Assembly (NCBI GenBank): GCA_009663005.1
Contig: VIGQ01001119.1
Coordinates: forward strand, 1-27,500
Length of the DNA: 27,500 bases
Source: Actinidia chinensis
Lineage: Eukaryota > Streptophyta > Magnoliopsida > Ericales > Actinidiaceae
Reading direction: 5' to 3'
This document shows positions 19,171 to 27,500 of this stretch, one piece after another. Under the pieces are notes generated by a model. The model was not told the DNA's origin. It worked only from the letters and a program-made list of their open reading frames with translations, and made no database searches. The position numbers and the translations under genes are program-made. Numbering within the stretch: the first letter of the stretch is position 1; each line of letters begins with the position of its first letter.

Positions 19171-21390
19171 ATGGAGTTGAACCACGTTTGGCTGCTGATT
19201 CATGACGACGAAACTTTGAACAAGTTTAGAGTTAACCACAACATTCCCGTGAATGTTCAAATAGAGCATTCCAGGCCAAAAAAGGATGCCAATCTGGTAG
19301 AGGGTCATGAGGACCGCATCCCGATTCGTATTTGGTTGATCCATCAAGCCGGGCTCAGTCCCAATCAGCTTGATACTGAAGGAAGTGATGGCACATTGCC
19401 ACATCACCTTCATGCAGGTGTCCATCAATTTTGCCCAAAACGTGCTCGCGGTGGACACGTTGATGCGTCAGATGAAGCTCCCCTTCAGTGTCGAAGACCT
19501 GTTGCACGTCTATACCATAGTACAACCAAAGAAGGAGTCAAACCCACTCTTCTTGAAAGGTAAATAGTCATATTAAGTCTCATGAATTTCCTCCAACCAC
19601 AAACGAGATTGGTCATTGACAACCCAAATAAAGACTTGTTCCTCGATGTGTTTGTTTGGATTTCAGGAAATTAGGAGTTTCGGGCTAGGGACGATGGTCT
19701 CCGGTCATTCCCGAGGTATAACGGCCATTTTCCCGACAATAAGTGTTTTCTTTGCTGACCACTTGTGAAGTTTCTTATGTTGATATTGATACTTTTTTTG
19801 GTTGCTGTGAAGATTTTAATAACAATTTAAACGTCGTCCAAGGGGTGCAATAAGGCCATTCAAGCCATCAACAACAAACAGGCTTCGAGGAAGGTAGTCG
19901 ATCTTCTATGTACGAGCCGATTTATCATCACGTGATTCCACATAAGGATAAAGAGCTTAGCAGGATCAGGCTTCCTCCCCTACACATCAAGGGATGGCTC
20001 CGTTGTGTGACGCCTTCAGCTCAAAATTGTCTAGAGCCGAGCTCAATGCGAATATTCCCGTCGCCAGTTCAAGGGTGGGAAGAGGGCGTCCCCTCAAGCT
20101 CATCGAGCTACACTTTTTCAAATTTCTCAGATAGCGAGGAGAAGAAAGGAGATGAGGTCATCAGCCATCTCATGCTAAATAGAAGGCGAAATCGAGTGAT
20201 TCCCATGGTTGAGCCCGAAGTTCCGGCACTGCCTATCTCTATTTCGAGATCAGACAACGAACTTGTGGGAGATGTCGAGATAGTCCATTCTTTCAGGGAA
20301 GCCTAACGATTCTGACGCGAGCTTGGAAGAGACTAACATGGTGAGGGTCAGGACCTTGGGCCAAAAGAAGACAGCACTAGCTACCGACCCTCCCATTGTA
20401 ATATATCTGCCCCATCAGCCAAGTGCCCTTACCAACCATTGATCCAATCTTGGCACTGGATGTTGCGGGCATGGGGGTTGGACTGATCTCACTGGAGGCC
20501 CCGCTCCTTAGCAAACACAAGGGGAAGGAGCTCACAGCGGCCCATCCAAAAAGTCCAAGAAGAAGGCAAGAGAAATGAGCTCAACCTTCCTTCCCTCTTC
20601 GAGTGCGAATGCCGAGTTGTGGAAACCCGAGTTCTCCATTATTGAGCTCAGCAAATCGGTAATGGTGGCTTACACTACAAGGATCATGATACCAGCTTAG
20701 CCCTTGCACAAGCAGCCATGCTACCAAAGGATGTTGTTGACCTCACGAAGGAGAGCTCAAAGGAAACTAGGGGTCTACTAGTGATGCAACAAGTCCAGGT
20801 AAGTGTCTTGAACTCAAGTACTTCTTAATTTACTCTTTCAACCTTTTAGTACTTTTTAACATTTTCCTATATTTATTTTACAGAGTCTCCAAAGAGCGAC
20901 TGCCATCGCAGAGCAAATGAAAGAGCAATCCTCCAAGATCAAAAGGTCCAAGAAGAAGATAAGATATCTGGAGAAACAGGCCAAGCTTGACTTTAAGGCT
21001 GCTGACAAGGCCAAATTGGAGCTCCCTGCTATCGAGCGGGAGAGAGATGCCAGATATGCTGCCATCGTCGAAGCTCGGGGGGAAGTGCTACCATCTAGGG
21101 GTAGCTGGACAAGGCTCAAGGATAACTAGAGGAGCTTGAGAAGGTTGCGTGCAGTCTAGTCTTCGAACGGGTGTACAATTGGGGAATCGACTGAGTTGGC
21201 GACAACTATGACAAGCAGCTGTCCAATCTTCGCCACAACATCTTCTAAGAGGGTTGGCTTGCTTTCTTGAAGAAGTTCGGCATTCCCCCTAAGCATCCTA
21301 CTTGGAATGCGTTTCCCTCCATAGTCAAGCCAATGGACCCACCTCAAGCCTATTCTCCCTTGTGCTGCCTAATTTCAATGAAAGATGATG
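19171..21390 (+). pseudogene. Gag-like protein of the TR-GAG element (putative gypsy-type transposon domain plus coiled coil), broken
   Basis: The likely start is ATG at 19171. The N-terminal part reads LNKFRVNHNIPVNVQIE and RIPIRIWLIHQAGLSP. After a frameshift near 19365 it continues ILKEVMAHCHITFMQVSINF, LPFSVEDLLHVYTIVQPKKE, then in further frames LVIDNPNKDLFLDVFVWISG and DGLRSFPRYNGHFPD. This order resembles plant 'putative gypsy type transposon' proteins (Pfam Transposase_28 type). A poorly conserved middle leads to LALAQAAMLPKDVVDLTKES and LLVMQQVQ, the intron, and a charged coiled coil (SSKIKRSKKKIRYLEKQAKL, ADKAKLELPAIERERDARYA). The tail reads YDKQLSNLRHNIF*EGWLAF and SIVKPMDPPQAYSPL. 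In-frame stops (21246-21248, among others) and frameshifts make it non-functional. The role is probably particle assembly, inferred from position and coiled coil. Confidence 0.7.
20799..20883 (+). other. Spliceosomal intron inside the gag-like gene
   Basis: Consensus donor cag|gtaagt (20796-20804) and acceptor atttattttacag|ag, 85 bp, T-rich. Splicing joins LLVMQQVQ to SLQRATAIAEQ in the same phase, producing one continuous coiled-coil reading. Confidence 0.8.
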
Positions 21391-21674
21391 GATGATGAGG
21401 TAGACGAGGTCCCAGAGAAAGTCCCTGAGGTGGTCGGTAAGTTGGGCCAAGAGCGGTAGCAGTAGTAGTGGATGACATAACCGCGACATAGGACAGAATA
21501 GTAGCATCAAACGTGACGCAACTGTTGATGAGACCTCTCCGAACTTGTCCCTAATTTATAATAATTTGTCTTGTACTAAACAATCTTTCGGATGCTTTGT
21601 AATGAATGGATTTTCTTTCTATAGCTCGTTTGCATGAGATTTGCATGATTCAATTCATTTTTTGTTCATTGACT

Positions 21675-22440
21675 AAGTGCACTTAGGCATCTTCGAGGAA
21701 CAGAACTCGAAACGTGCGTAGAGCTCGATTAACTCTTCTCGTAAGAATTTTTGTCCAATATACTTAGCAAACCACATGGGGCAAAGCTCGGAGCTCTCAT
21801 AGAGCTTAGCTAGCACTTCCCTAAATTTTGTCAAGTATATTTTGCAACTCTCGTGAGACAAAGCTCGGAGCTCTCATGGAACTTAGCTAACTCTTTCTCA
21901 AATCTTGCTAAGTATACTTGGGCAACATCCATGGGACAGACCTCGGAGCTCACATAGAGTTCGGCTAGTACTTCCTTGAAATTTTTGCCAAGTATACTCA
22001 GTAGCTCTCGGGGGACAAAGCTCGAAGCTCCTCCAGAGCTCGGCTAACTCTTTCCAAATCTTTGTTACGTATACTTGGGCGACTTCCGTGGACAGTAGCT
22101 TGGAGCTCGCATAGAACTCGGCTAGCACTTCCCTAAAACTTTGCCAAGTATACTTGGCAACTCTCATAGGAAAGATCTCGAAACTCTCATAGAGCTCAGT
22201 TAACTCTTTTTCAAATCTTTGCTAAGTATACTTGGTAACATCCGAGGGACAGAGCTCGGCTAACACTTCTTGAAATTTTGCCATGTATACTTGGCAACTC
22301 TCATGGGACAGAGCTTGGAGTTCTCCTAGAGCTTGGATCTCGCACTTGGCTAGCGCTTCCTTGAAATTTTGCCAAGTATACTTGGCAACTCTTGTAGGAC
22401 AGTGCTCGATTAACTCTTTCCCAAAATTTTGGTTAGTGCA
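21675..22440 (+). repeat. Tandem array of alternating A and B monomers (about 78 bp each, dimer about 156 bp)
   Basis: A monomers begin gctag(c/t)acttcc and B monomers gctaactcttt. Both contain ccaagtatacttgg-like and gggacagagctcggagctc-like cores. Starts: B 21728, A 21809, B 21886, A 21964, B 22043, A 22121, B 22199, A 22259, A 22349, B about 22409, with a partial copy at the left edge. Spacings are 77-81 bp, apart from 60, 90 and 60 at the right end where order also breaks (A-A). It lies between gag and the 3' LTR. Open frames read through it are repeat artefacts. Confidence 0.92.
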
Positions 22441-22481
22441 TTTATGTGCAAACCTAATGGGACACGCAGTGTGGGCGTTGC

Positions 22482-22797
22482 CACGTGTCTGACTCCTATG
22501 GTTGTGTACGACAGTTAGCCTGCGAAACGTCGCACTCCAGGTGCACTCTCTGCCACTTCAGATGCCTTTCCCTTTCCATAGCGTTCACCGTTCTTCTGTT
22601 TTAATGACGGTTTGTTGACCTTCTTTATTAATGTTAGTCCGTTCACCTTTCCCATTAATGGTGGTCCATTTACCTTCCTTCCACCACTATAAATTCAAAA
22701 GACCCTATGTTGTTTTTTTTGCATCTCAAAACTTTTTGATTTTTTTTGAGTTTGCCCTTGTCCCCTAGGACTGGAGTCATTGGTCTTAGAGTTCTAA
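22482..22797 (+). promoter_or_regulatory. Promoter-like block upstream of the 3' LTR
   Basis: A CACGTG G-box (22482-22487, gccacgtgtc) precedes three copies of a 27-28 bp repeat beginning ttaatg (22601, 22627, 22655), each followed by a g-t-tt/cc..caccttt core. A TATA box (ctataaatt, 22687-22695) follows, then a T-rich leader-like stretch. It lies outside the LTR. Activity is inferred from arrangement only. Confidence 0.4.
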
Positions 22798-23538
22798 TAT
22801 TGGTGTGGTGAGTTTAAGAGGTGAGAGGAAGACAACTTGAGGATAGACACCTGTGGTGGCTCTATGGCGGCTTAGGTAGCTGCAACCTACAAGGTTCTAG
22901 CTGCAACATTGAAACAATGAGATCAGCAGACGAAGTTGTTTTTGGAAAATGGCTTTCATCCCAACAGGGCAGTTAGAAGACCAGAGAATGTAAGGAGAGA
23001 TAATATCTATTCTACAGGCCAAAATTTGTGTACCTTTTAAAGAAACAAAGGCTGTATTTATATGGTACAGCTCGGCGCATACCTTGACGCGGTAGCTGTC
23101 TTGTCACTAGACAGACTACGGCTCGATGCGTGTTCGTACGCGCCGACTGTTATGCTCACGATTAGGCAGTTGACCTAGCCATTGCTCCTAGCGCCTGGTT
23201 GATACCTTGTCATTATGCTGCCAATGTCACTATCCGCATGTGGGGGCTGTCAAAGAAACTTTGACATGAAAGTCACCTTCTCTCCCCTAACATCCTTTGG
23301 GATTGTCACCGGTCGTTGCCCCTCATCCAAGCTCTAACATGGTTATTCTTCCGAGCTTGCAAAATAGCAAAGGCTCGAGGGTAACGATGACCTTAGCTCA
23401 GACAATACTTATCTTCGGTAGTGTCTGCACCGGCTCCAGCGTGAAATGACTTTCCGAGCTTGCTTCATAGTGATAGCTCAGCGAAGATCTCTACCCAAGC
23501 AATGCCAGATTATGTCTTTATATATTTTTTCTCTTACA
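22798..23538 (+). repeat. 3' LTR
   Basis: Starts tattggtgtggtgagtttaa, ends ttttttctcttaca, immediately followed by the GTTTC duplication. It aligns with 17480-18199 with many substitutions and indels. A TATA-like atttatatggtac lies near 23054. Confidence 0.88.
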
Positions 23539-24125
23539 GTTTCAATTATAATAATAAAAAAGGTGGCTTTAATTTACGGAATCATATCAATCAATAAAAA
23601 TATACTAGAATTCTAATTATATAGCTCAAAAATTAATACAATAAAAATATGTTATTAGAAATAAATGATGGCATATATTTTTTTTATTTTCTCATTCCTT
23701 TTCTAATCATGAATTGCATTTTGAGTTAATTTGCTAAAATGCCACTACGTACTTCGGTATAGAAACCACGAAGAGTTGTGTGGTTAATAAGAAAGGTGAT
23801 TATTCGCACGTAAGGACACAGTAGTAAATTAAAATTTTATCTAACATAATCAATTGAAATGAAACTGAAAAAACAGAAAAAGAGAAAAGTCTTTGAAATG
23901 TACCTGTGTGTCTCTTATGGATCAAAAGATCACAGTTTAAAAATCCAAACAAAAGAAAATCTCCGTTCTTAACTGGCCCCAATAAAAATGTTTTGAATCG
24001 AATATTCAGGGCTGATAGAGAGCAGAAATACGTAATCCAATGAAGACAACTTTGTTCCTAAAACGGTCTCCAAGAAAGAAGTTGAATCGAACCATCAGGG
24101 TCTAGAGAGAGCAAGAAACAATATT
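23539..24125. repeat. Copy P of the segmental duplication, part 3 (partner about 25148-25640)
   Basis: Shared order: aattataataataaaaaa, ggctttaattta, aattatatagctcaaaaatta, tctcattccttttctaatca, ggtgattattcgcac, tacctgtgt, ggatcaaa.gatcaca and the 'gttgaatcg...agagagcaagaa' block. It resumes exactly after the target-site duplication of the 6-kb element. Confidence 0.88.
23935..24125 (-). repeat. Doublet of an about 88-bp unit (P1, P2)
   Basis: Each unit runs aaatcca...gttctta/gttccta...ccaa.aaa...ttgaatcga...tcagggt/ctgatagagagca. Unit P1 is about 23940-24032 and P2 about 24033-24125. The corresponding doublet Q1/Q2 is in copy Q. On the minus strand an acacag|gtacat donor lies beside it (near 23900). 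Confidence 0.7.
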
Positions 24126-24133
24126 AGAAACTT

Positions 24134-25640
24134 CTATCCATGCAGTATTATTCTATATTTACATTTTATTGACTCCTATTTTATATTTGGACACGTAATT
24201 CTAATACCCACAATTTTTATAGATATTGTATACCTTAATTAATTGAGACCTTGCACTTTTTTAGTTGAATAGCACCACCTCATACTTTGTATTATAAGTA
24301 TTTTAAAAAAATTCTAATATTCTAAGCATAAGGCCAATCAAAAATTAGCGCATGATTTATTGTTATTAGTTTTGAAAGGAGCACAATTTTTTAAAAACAT
24401 AATTGATACAGATATAGATAGTGCACTATTATTATCATGTATGTTTGTGTCGTATTAAACTTTAACGAACTAAGTTCTACACTCTTCTCTCTTCTCTTTA
24501 TCAAATACATTCTATTTTTTATCCTTATTATGTAAAATTTAAGTAAATACTTAAACTAAACCCTCCCACAAAATAATGAAATAAAAGTCAAGGATATAAT
24601 GGAGAGCATATTTGTCAGGGACAAAAAATATCAAAGGGACTTATTAAATAATATTAAATATAATAAAAACCAAAGGTGAATGTAATTGGATAAAAAATGA
24701 TTACAAAAATCAAGACCCAAAATTATGTGCCTCCAAACAACTATGACTTAAATTTTATTAATTCTATTTTATGTAATTTCCCAAGGGAGATTCTATTGTA
24801 AATTGTAGAGAGTAGCTTTAAGGGAATAGAGGGAGGGCTTATGGGCATTAATATCAATCAAATTTGGTTTATTAGAATCTTATGTTAATGTTTCTGAACG
24901 ATGACTACGGAAGGGAGGTTTTATATATTGAAAAGATAAAGCAAAGAAGTGCTAGTAATTTCAAAGGGTAAGTCTGTGTCCCTCTTAAAATTTTTTTTTT
25001 TTATTCGTCATTTATTTCTTGATAATTTTATAAACACATATAATATACTGTGGTTCCCAAATATTTCACATATTAATGTAACACCGTCCCCCGCTTTGAT
25101 TTTTTGATTGTAATCCAATTTTTAAAGTTTAGTATTTTTTATGTTTTGCAATTATAATAATAAAAAAAAGGGAATTGGCTTTAATTTATGAAAATCAAAC
25201 AATCAATAACATACTATAAGTCTAATTATATAGCTCAAAAATTACTACAATAAAAAGATGTTATTAGAGAATCAACGATGCCTTTTTTTATTTATTTTTC
25301 TCATTCCTTTTCTAATCATAATTGCATTTTGATTTAATTTGAGTAAAATGTCACAACAGATGTACTTCAGTCTAGAACCCAAAGCATTGTGTGATTTAAT
25401 AAAAAGGTGATTATTCGCACATACGGAACCACAAGTAGTAATTACATTTTTAATCTAACATATATCATGAATGGAAATGAAAAAAGAAAAGCCTTGAAAA
25501 TATACCTGTGTCCTCCTCGGATCAAAGATCACAAACATAAAATCCAAAAATAGAAAGCTATGTTCTTACCAGCTCCAATAAAGAAGTTGAATCGCACAAT
25601 CAGGGCTTGATAGAGAGCAAGAACACTAATCCCAAAAATC
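24134..25640. repeat. Tandem segmental duplication, copy Q (uninterrupted)
   Basis: Starts cttctatccatg (P: acctatccataa, 14839) and runs uninterrupted through sequence equivalent to P parts 1, 2 and 3. It preserves both pre-insertion sites and no long coding frame. Confidence 0.87.
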
Positions 25641-25725
25641 AAAGCTCTATTCTTAACCGCAACCGGCGGCCGGCCTCCAATAACGAGTTGAATCTAATCA
25701 ATCAAGATATGAGGGAGAGCAATTT
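25536..25725 (-). repeat. Doublet of an about 90-bp unit (Q1, Q2)
   Basis: Q1 (aaatccaaaaatagaaagct to gatagagagcaagaacac) and Q2 (aatcccaaaaatcaaagctc to gagggagagcaattt) repeat the same pattern as P1/P2. On the minus strand agctg|gtaagaac (near 25570) and acacag|gtatat (near 25505) look like splice donors. Confidence 0.65.
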
Positions 25726-25729
25726 GAGA

Positions 25730-27110
25730 GAGGCAATAACAAGTAATAACAACGAGTGACAATTACATTCTATAACTAAGAGAAGTTTCAGAATCGTTGA
25801 TTGCTTGTAGCTGGATTTTCCTTTATTTACTTTACTGTAATATGAGAAAAGACAAGGAATTTAAATTCCATTCCACTTTCCTTTCTTTCCAAAAGAATAG
25901 AATTAATAGAGAAAATAAAGAAAATGTTCCGCTTAATCGATGCTAAATTTCATCCAACATGTACCTTCAACCTACAATATTCATCCATTTCATTTCACCG
26001 AGGAGCGGCCTAAAGTATCAGAAAATGTTGAACTTATGCCCGCCTAGTCATAATTGCAAAGCCCAGACATTGAAGAAAAAGTGTATTTTCAGTTGGTAAA
26101 TGACAAGACACATGAGCTGCCAATACAACAACAAGACACCAATGCGAATCTAAAGACATAAATCATAAAAACTCTCTTTAATGGACTGACAAAAGCGGAG
26201 AAGTATTACCAGACACCTAAAATATATTGCAGAAATAAGCTGTCACTTGTTTTTTCAACTTCACCTTCACACTCAGTAATTGGCAAAGACTTCCAGCAAC
26301 ATTAGCCTTCACTCCGCTTTTCTAACCTGATCTAATTCCACTAACATAACTCCAATCTTCCAATTAGATCAGCTTTTATAAAGGCCTTCTTCTGGTAACC
26401 AAAAGTCCAAAAGGCAGGCAAAACTATGTTCCTCATATTAATTCCGTTGGGTCTTTGAACTTGAGGCAACGCCCTATTTTGGGGCCATTCAGACAAACCA
26501 GGACGATTCCCAGCCCCATTTTAATATTGCTGTCGACACCTTCCAAGAATGGAGTACATAACATGAAAGGTGTGCCTCCTGGTTTTCTCCTTCCGTATCC
26601 CACAAACACAAAGAAGAATTTAATTAGGATTAAGAAGAAAATATATAAAGCGCCAATTGAATCAACAAGTTACGCTTCACATTGATCTTGCCTGTAAAGT
26701 TCTCATAAACCCATTCCACAACTCACTTCACCCAAGAGGCATCCCATTTTCATTCCCTCCACATAACCACTTCCATCCTCCCATACGATTTTCAGTTTCC
26801 CATATTAATTTCCCCGTAGGCGCATTTTTCTCTCTTTCTAACCTTCGTCACCACTTACTGTTTTTCCTCTTGATTGCTGCCAGCCGCAGCCCAATTCCGT
26901 TCCAGCGTCACCATCTTCCCAACTAATTGAATGAAGTTTCCTTTTTCTCTAGACCTTTCCCAGACATCTAGTTTGGTAAATTTTTAATAGGAACGAGTCG
27001 TGAAAACATGTACCTATACTTGGATTGGCATCACATGGAAACGAAGATAATTTAAAAGCAGATTTTCAATTTTGAATTTCAAAGATCAAGCAACTAGTAT
27101 CATAAGTCTC
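25730..27110. other. Unrecognised region, no supportable gene
   Basis: Two overlapping open frames on the plus strand (26455-26685 and 26657-26926) are Pro/Phe/His-rich and resemble no family I know. An 11-bp perfect inverted repeat (ctgatctaatt, 26327-26337; aattagatcag, 26362-26372) with a 24-base loop lies in the middle. Otherwise nothing stands out. Confidence 0.4.
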
Positions 27111-27119
27111 ATCACCCCA

Positions 27120-27300
27120 ACACATAGATCATACTCATGAAAATTGAATTTCAAACCCCAAGCTCAAAACATATGAGAACCCTTTCTCATGTCAGAATAA
27201 TTCCTCAACCTCTGCATCTGCGTACAATAAATATTGTACCATCTGCAAATTGTAGAGGGTTGATAAGCGCAATGTCAATATCCTTCTGGCTCTCTGAGTC
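27120..27300 (-). pseudogene. LINE (L1-type) reverse-transcriptase fragment, degraded
   Basis: The minus strand reads ALINPLQFADGTIFI (27270-27226), close to the hSHLQFADDTLhF block that holds the catalytic Asp pair of plant LINE reverse transcriptases; here the second Asp is Gly. About 29 residues further, GLKFNFHEYDLCVGV (around 27156-27115) matches the conserved SGLKINxxKSxLhxVGV block at roughly the spacing of that family (about 35). Frames differ and stops lie between, so this is a dead fragment. The enzyme would copy LINE RNA into the genome. The upstream part (27300-27500) is unrecognised. Confidence 0.5.
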
Positions 27301-27500
27301 TGAATTATGATATCAGTCCCCCTGGGCACCCACATCAGACTAGAAAGGGGCACATTGTTCCCCATCAATTCCTTAATTATTCTGAATTCTTAGAGTTATA
27401 GAACCGTTATTGATACACCAAAGAGGCCAAGAACCCATTCTTAATCTCCTGACATCCCGCATATCCCAAACCCACAGAGACTCGTCATGTGAAGTGGTAC

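Larger units (their letters stand above)
17480..23538 (+). mobile_element. Gag-only LTR retrotransposon (TR-GAG-like), 6.06 kb, with 5-bp target-site duplication
   Basis: GTTTC at 17475-17479 and 23539-23543 flanks it exactly. The unoccupied site is preserved in copy Q (atgttttgcaattataat, 25141-25158). Two direct LTRs of about 720 and 741 bp bound an interior that codes for a gag-like protein only; no protease, reverse transcriptase, RNase H or integrase motif is found. Plant elements with gag alone are described as TR-GAG. This one would need enzymes from another element. The LTRs differ at many sites and gag is broken, so the insertion is old. Additional parts are an intron in gag, a 78-bp tandem array and a promoter-like block. 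Confidence 0.85.

Noticed and set aside
21673..22492. Open frames read through the A/B array on both strands
   Set aside because: Repeated peptides such as CARFE/AELWRSFELCP reflect the 78-bp DNA repeat.
26455..26926. Possible small gene on the plus strand
   Set aside because: No start context, splice signals or protein family could be supported. The sequence is Pro/His/Phe-rich low complexity.

Overview
The window looks like nuclear DNA from a eudicot plant. It contains no intact protein-coding gene that I can support. The evidence for a plant is a coiled-coil NBS-LRR disease-resistance gene, plant-type LTR retrotransposons (a Ty3/gypsy family, and an element with a plant 'putative gypsy type transposon' gag domain followed by a coiled coil), small hAT-like elements, AT-rich spacers and plant-type introns. 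Species cannot be named from this sequence. Almost every coding stretch is broken by stops and frameshifts, in both the resistance genes and the transposons. Decay is the simplest reading, although some homopolymer indels could be sequencing or assembly error.

Region 1 (1-10081) is the wreck of a resistance-gene cluster, all on the minus strand. A CC-NBS-LRR pseudogene starts near 10081 and runs down to about 6580. It keeps a recognisable N-terminus, coiled coil, P-loop, kinase-2, GLPL, a degraded MHD region and LRRs. Further down, 2351-1650 and 328-1 hold C-terminal LRR exons that are copies of each other (direct repeat, offset about 2025 bp). Between and around them are remnants of one Ty3/gypsy family in both orientations: LTR end, primer-binding site and leader on the plus strand at about 512-1500, and LTR end, leader and gag on the minus strand at about 6560-3927. 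There is also an hAT-type MITE with an 8-bp target-site duplication (2535-2698) and an internally deleted duplicate of the gypsy gag-pro region.

Region 2 (10082-14110) is gene-free. It holds a G-quadruplex-prone tract, a C-rich tract, a 1-kb hAT-like element built of degenerate GTGCC repeats, a CGGTT-rich element with a 42-bp tandem repeat, and an orphan promoter-like stretch.

Region 3 (14114-25725) is a nested transposon structure. A roughly 1.5-kb segment is tandemly duplicated (copies P and Q). Copy P is split by two later insertions: a probable solo LTR carrying a GTCGACC minisatellite (15826-17380), and a 6.06-kb LTR element (17480-23538) with a 5-bp target-site duplication. Copy Q keeps both empty sites. 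The 6-kb element codes only for a gag-like protein, now broken but with a clear spliceosomal intron. It also carries an unusual alternating 78-bp A/B tandem array and a promoter-like block just before its 3' LTR.

Region 4 (25730-27500) is mostly unrecognised and ends with a degraded LINE reverse-transcriptase fragment on the minus strand. The main interest of the window is its layered history: resistance-gene decay, segmental duplication, and insertions that can be ordered by paired filled and empty sites.
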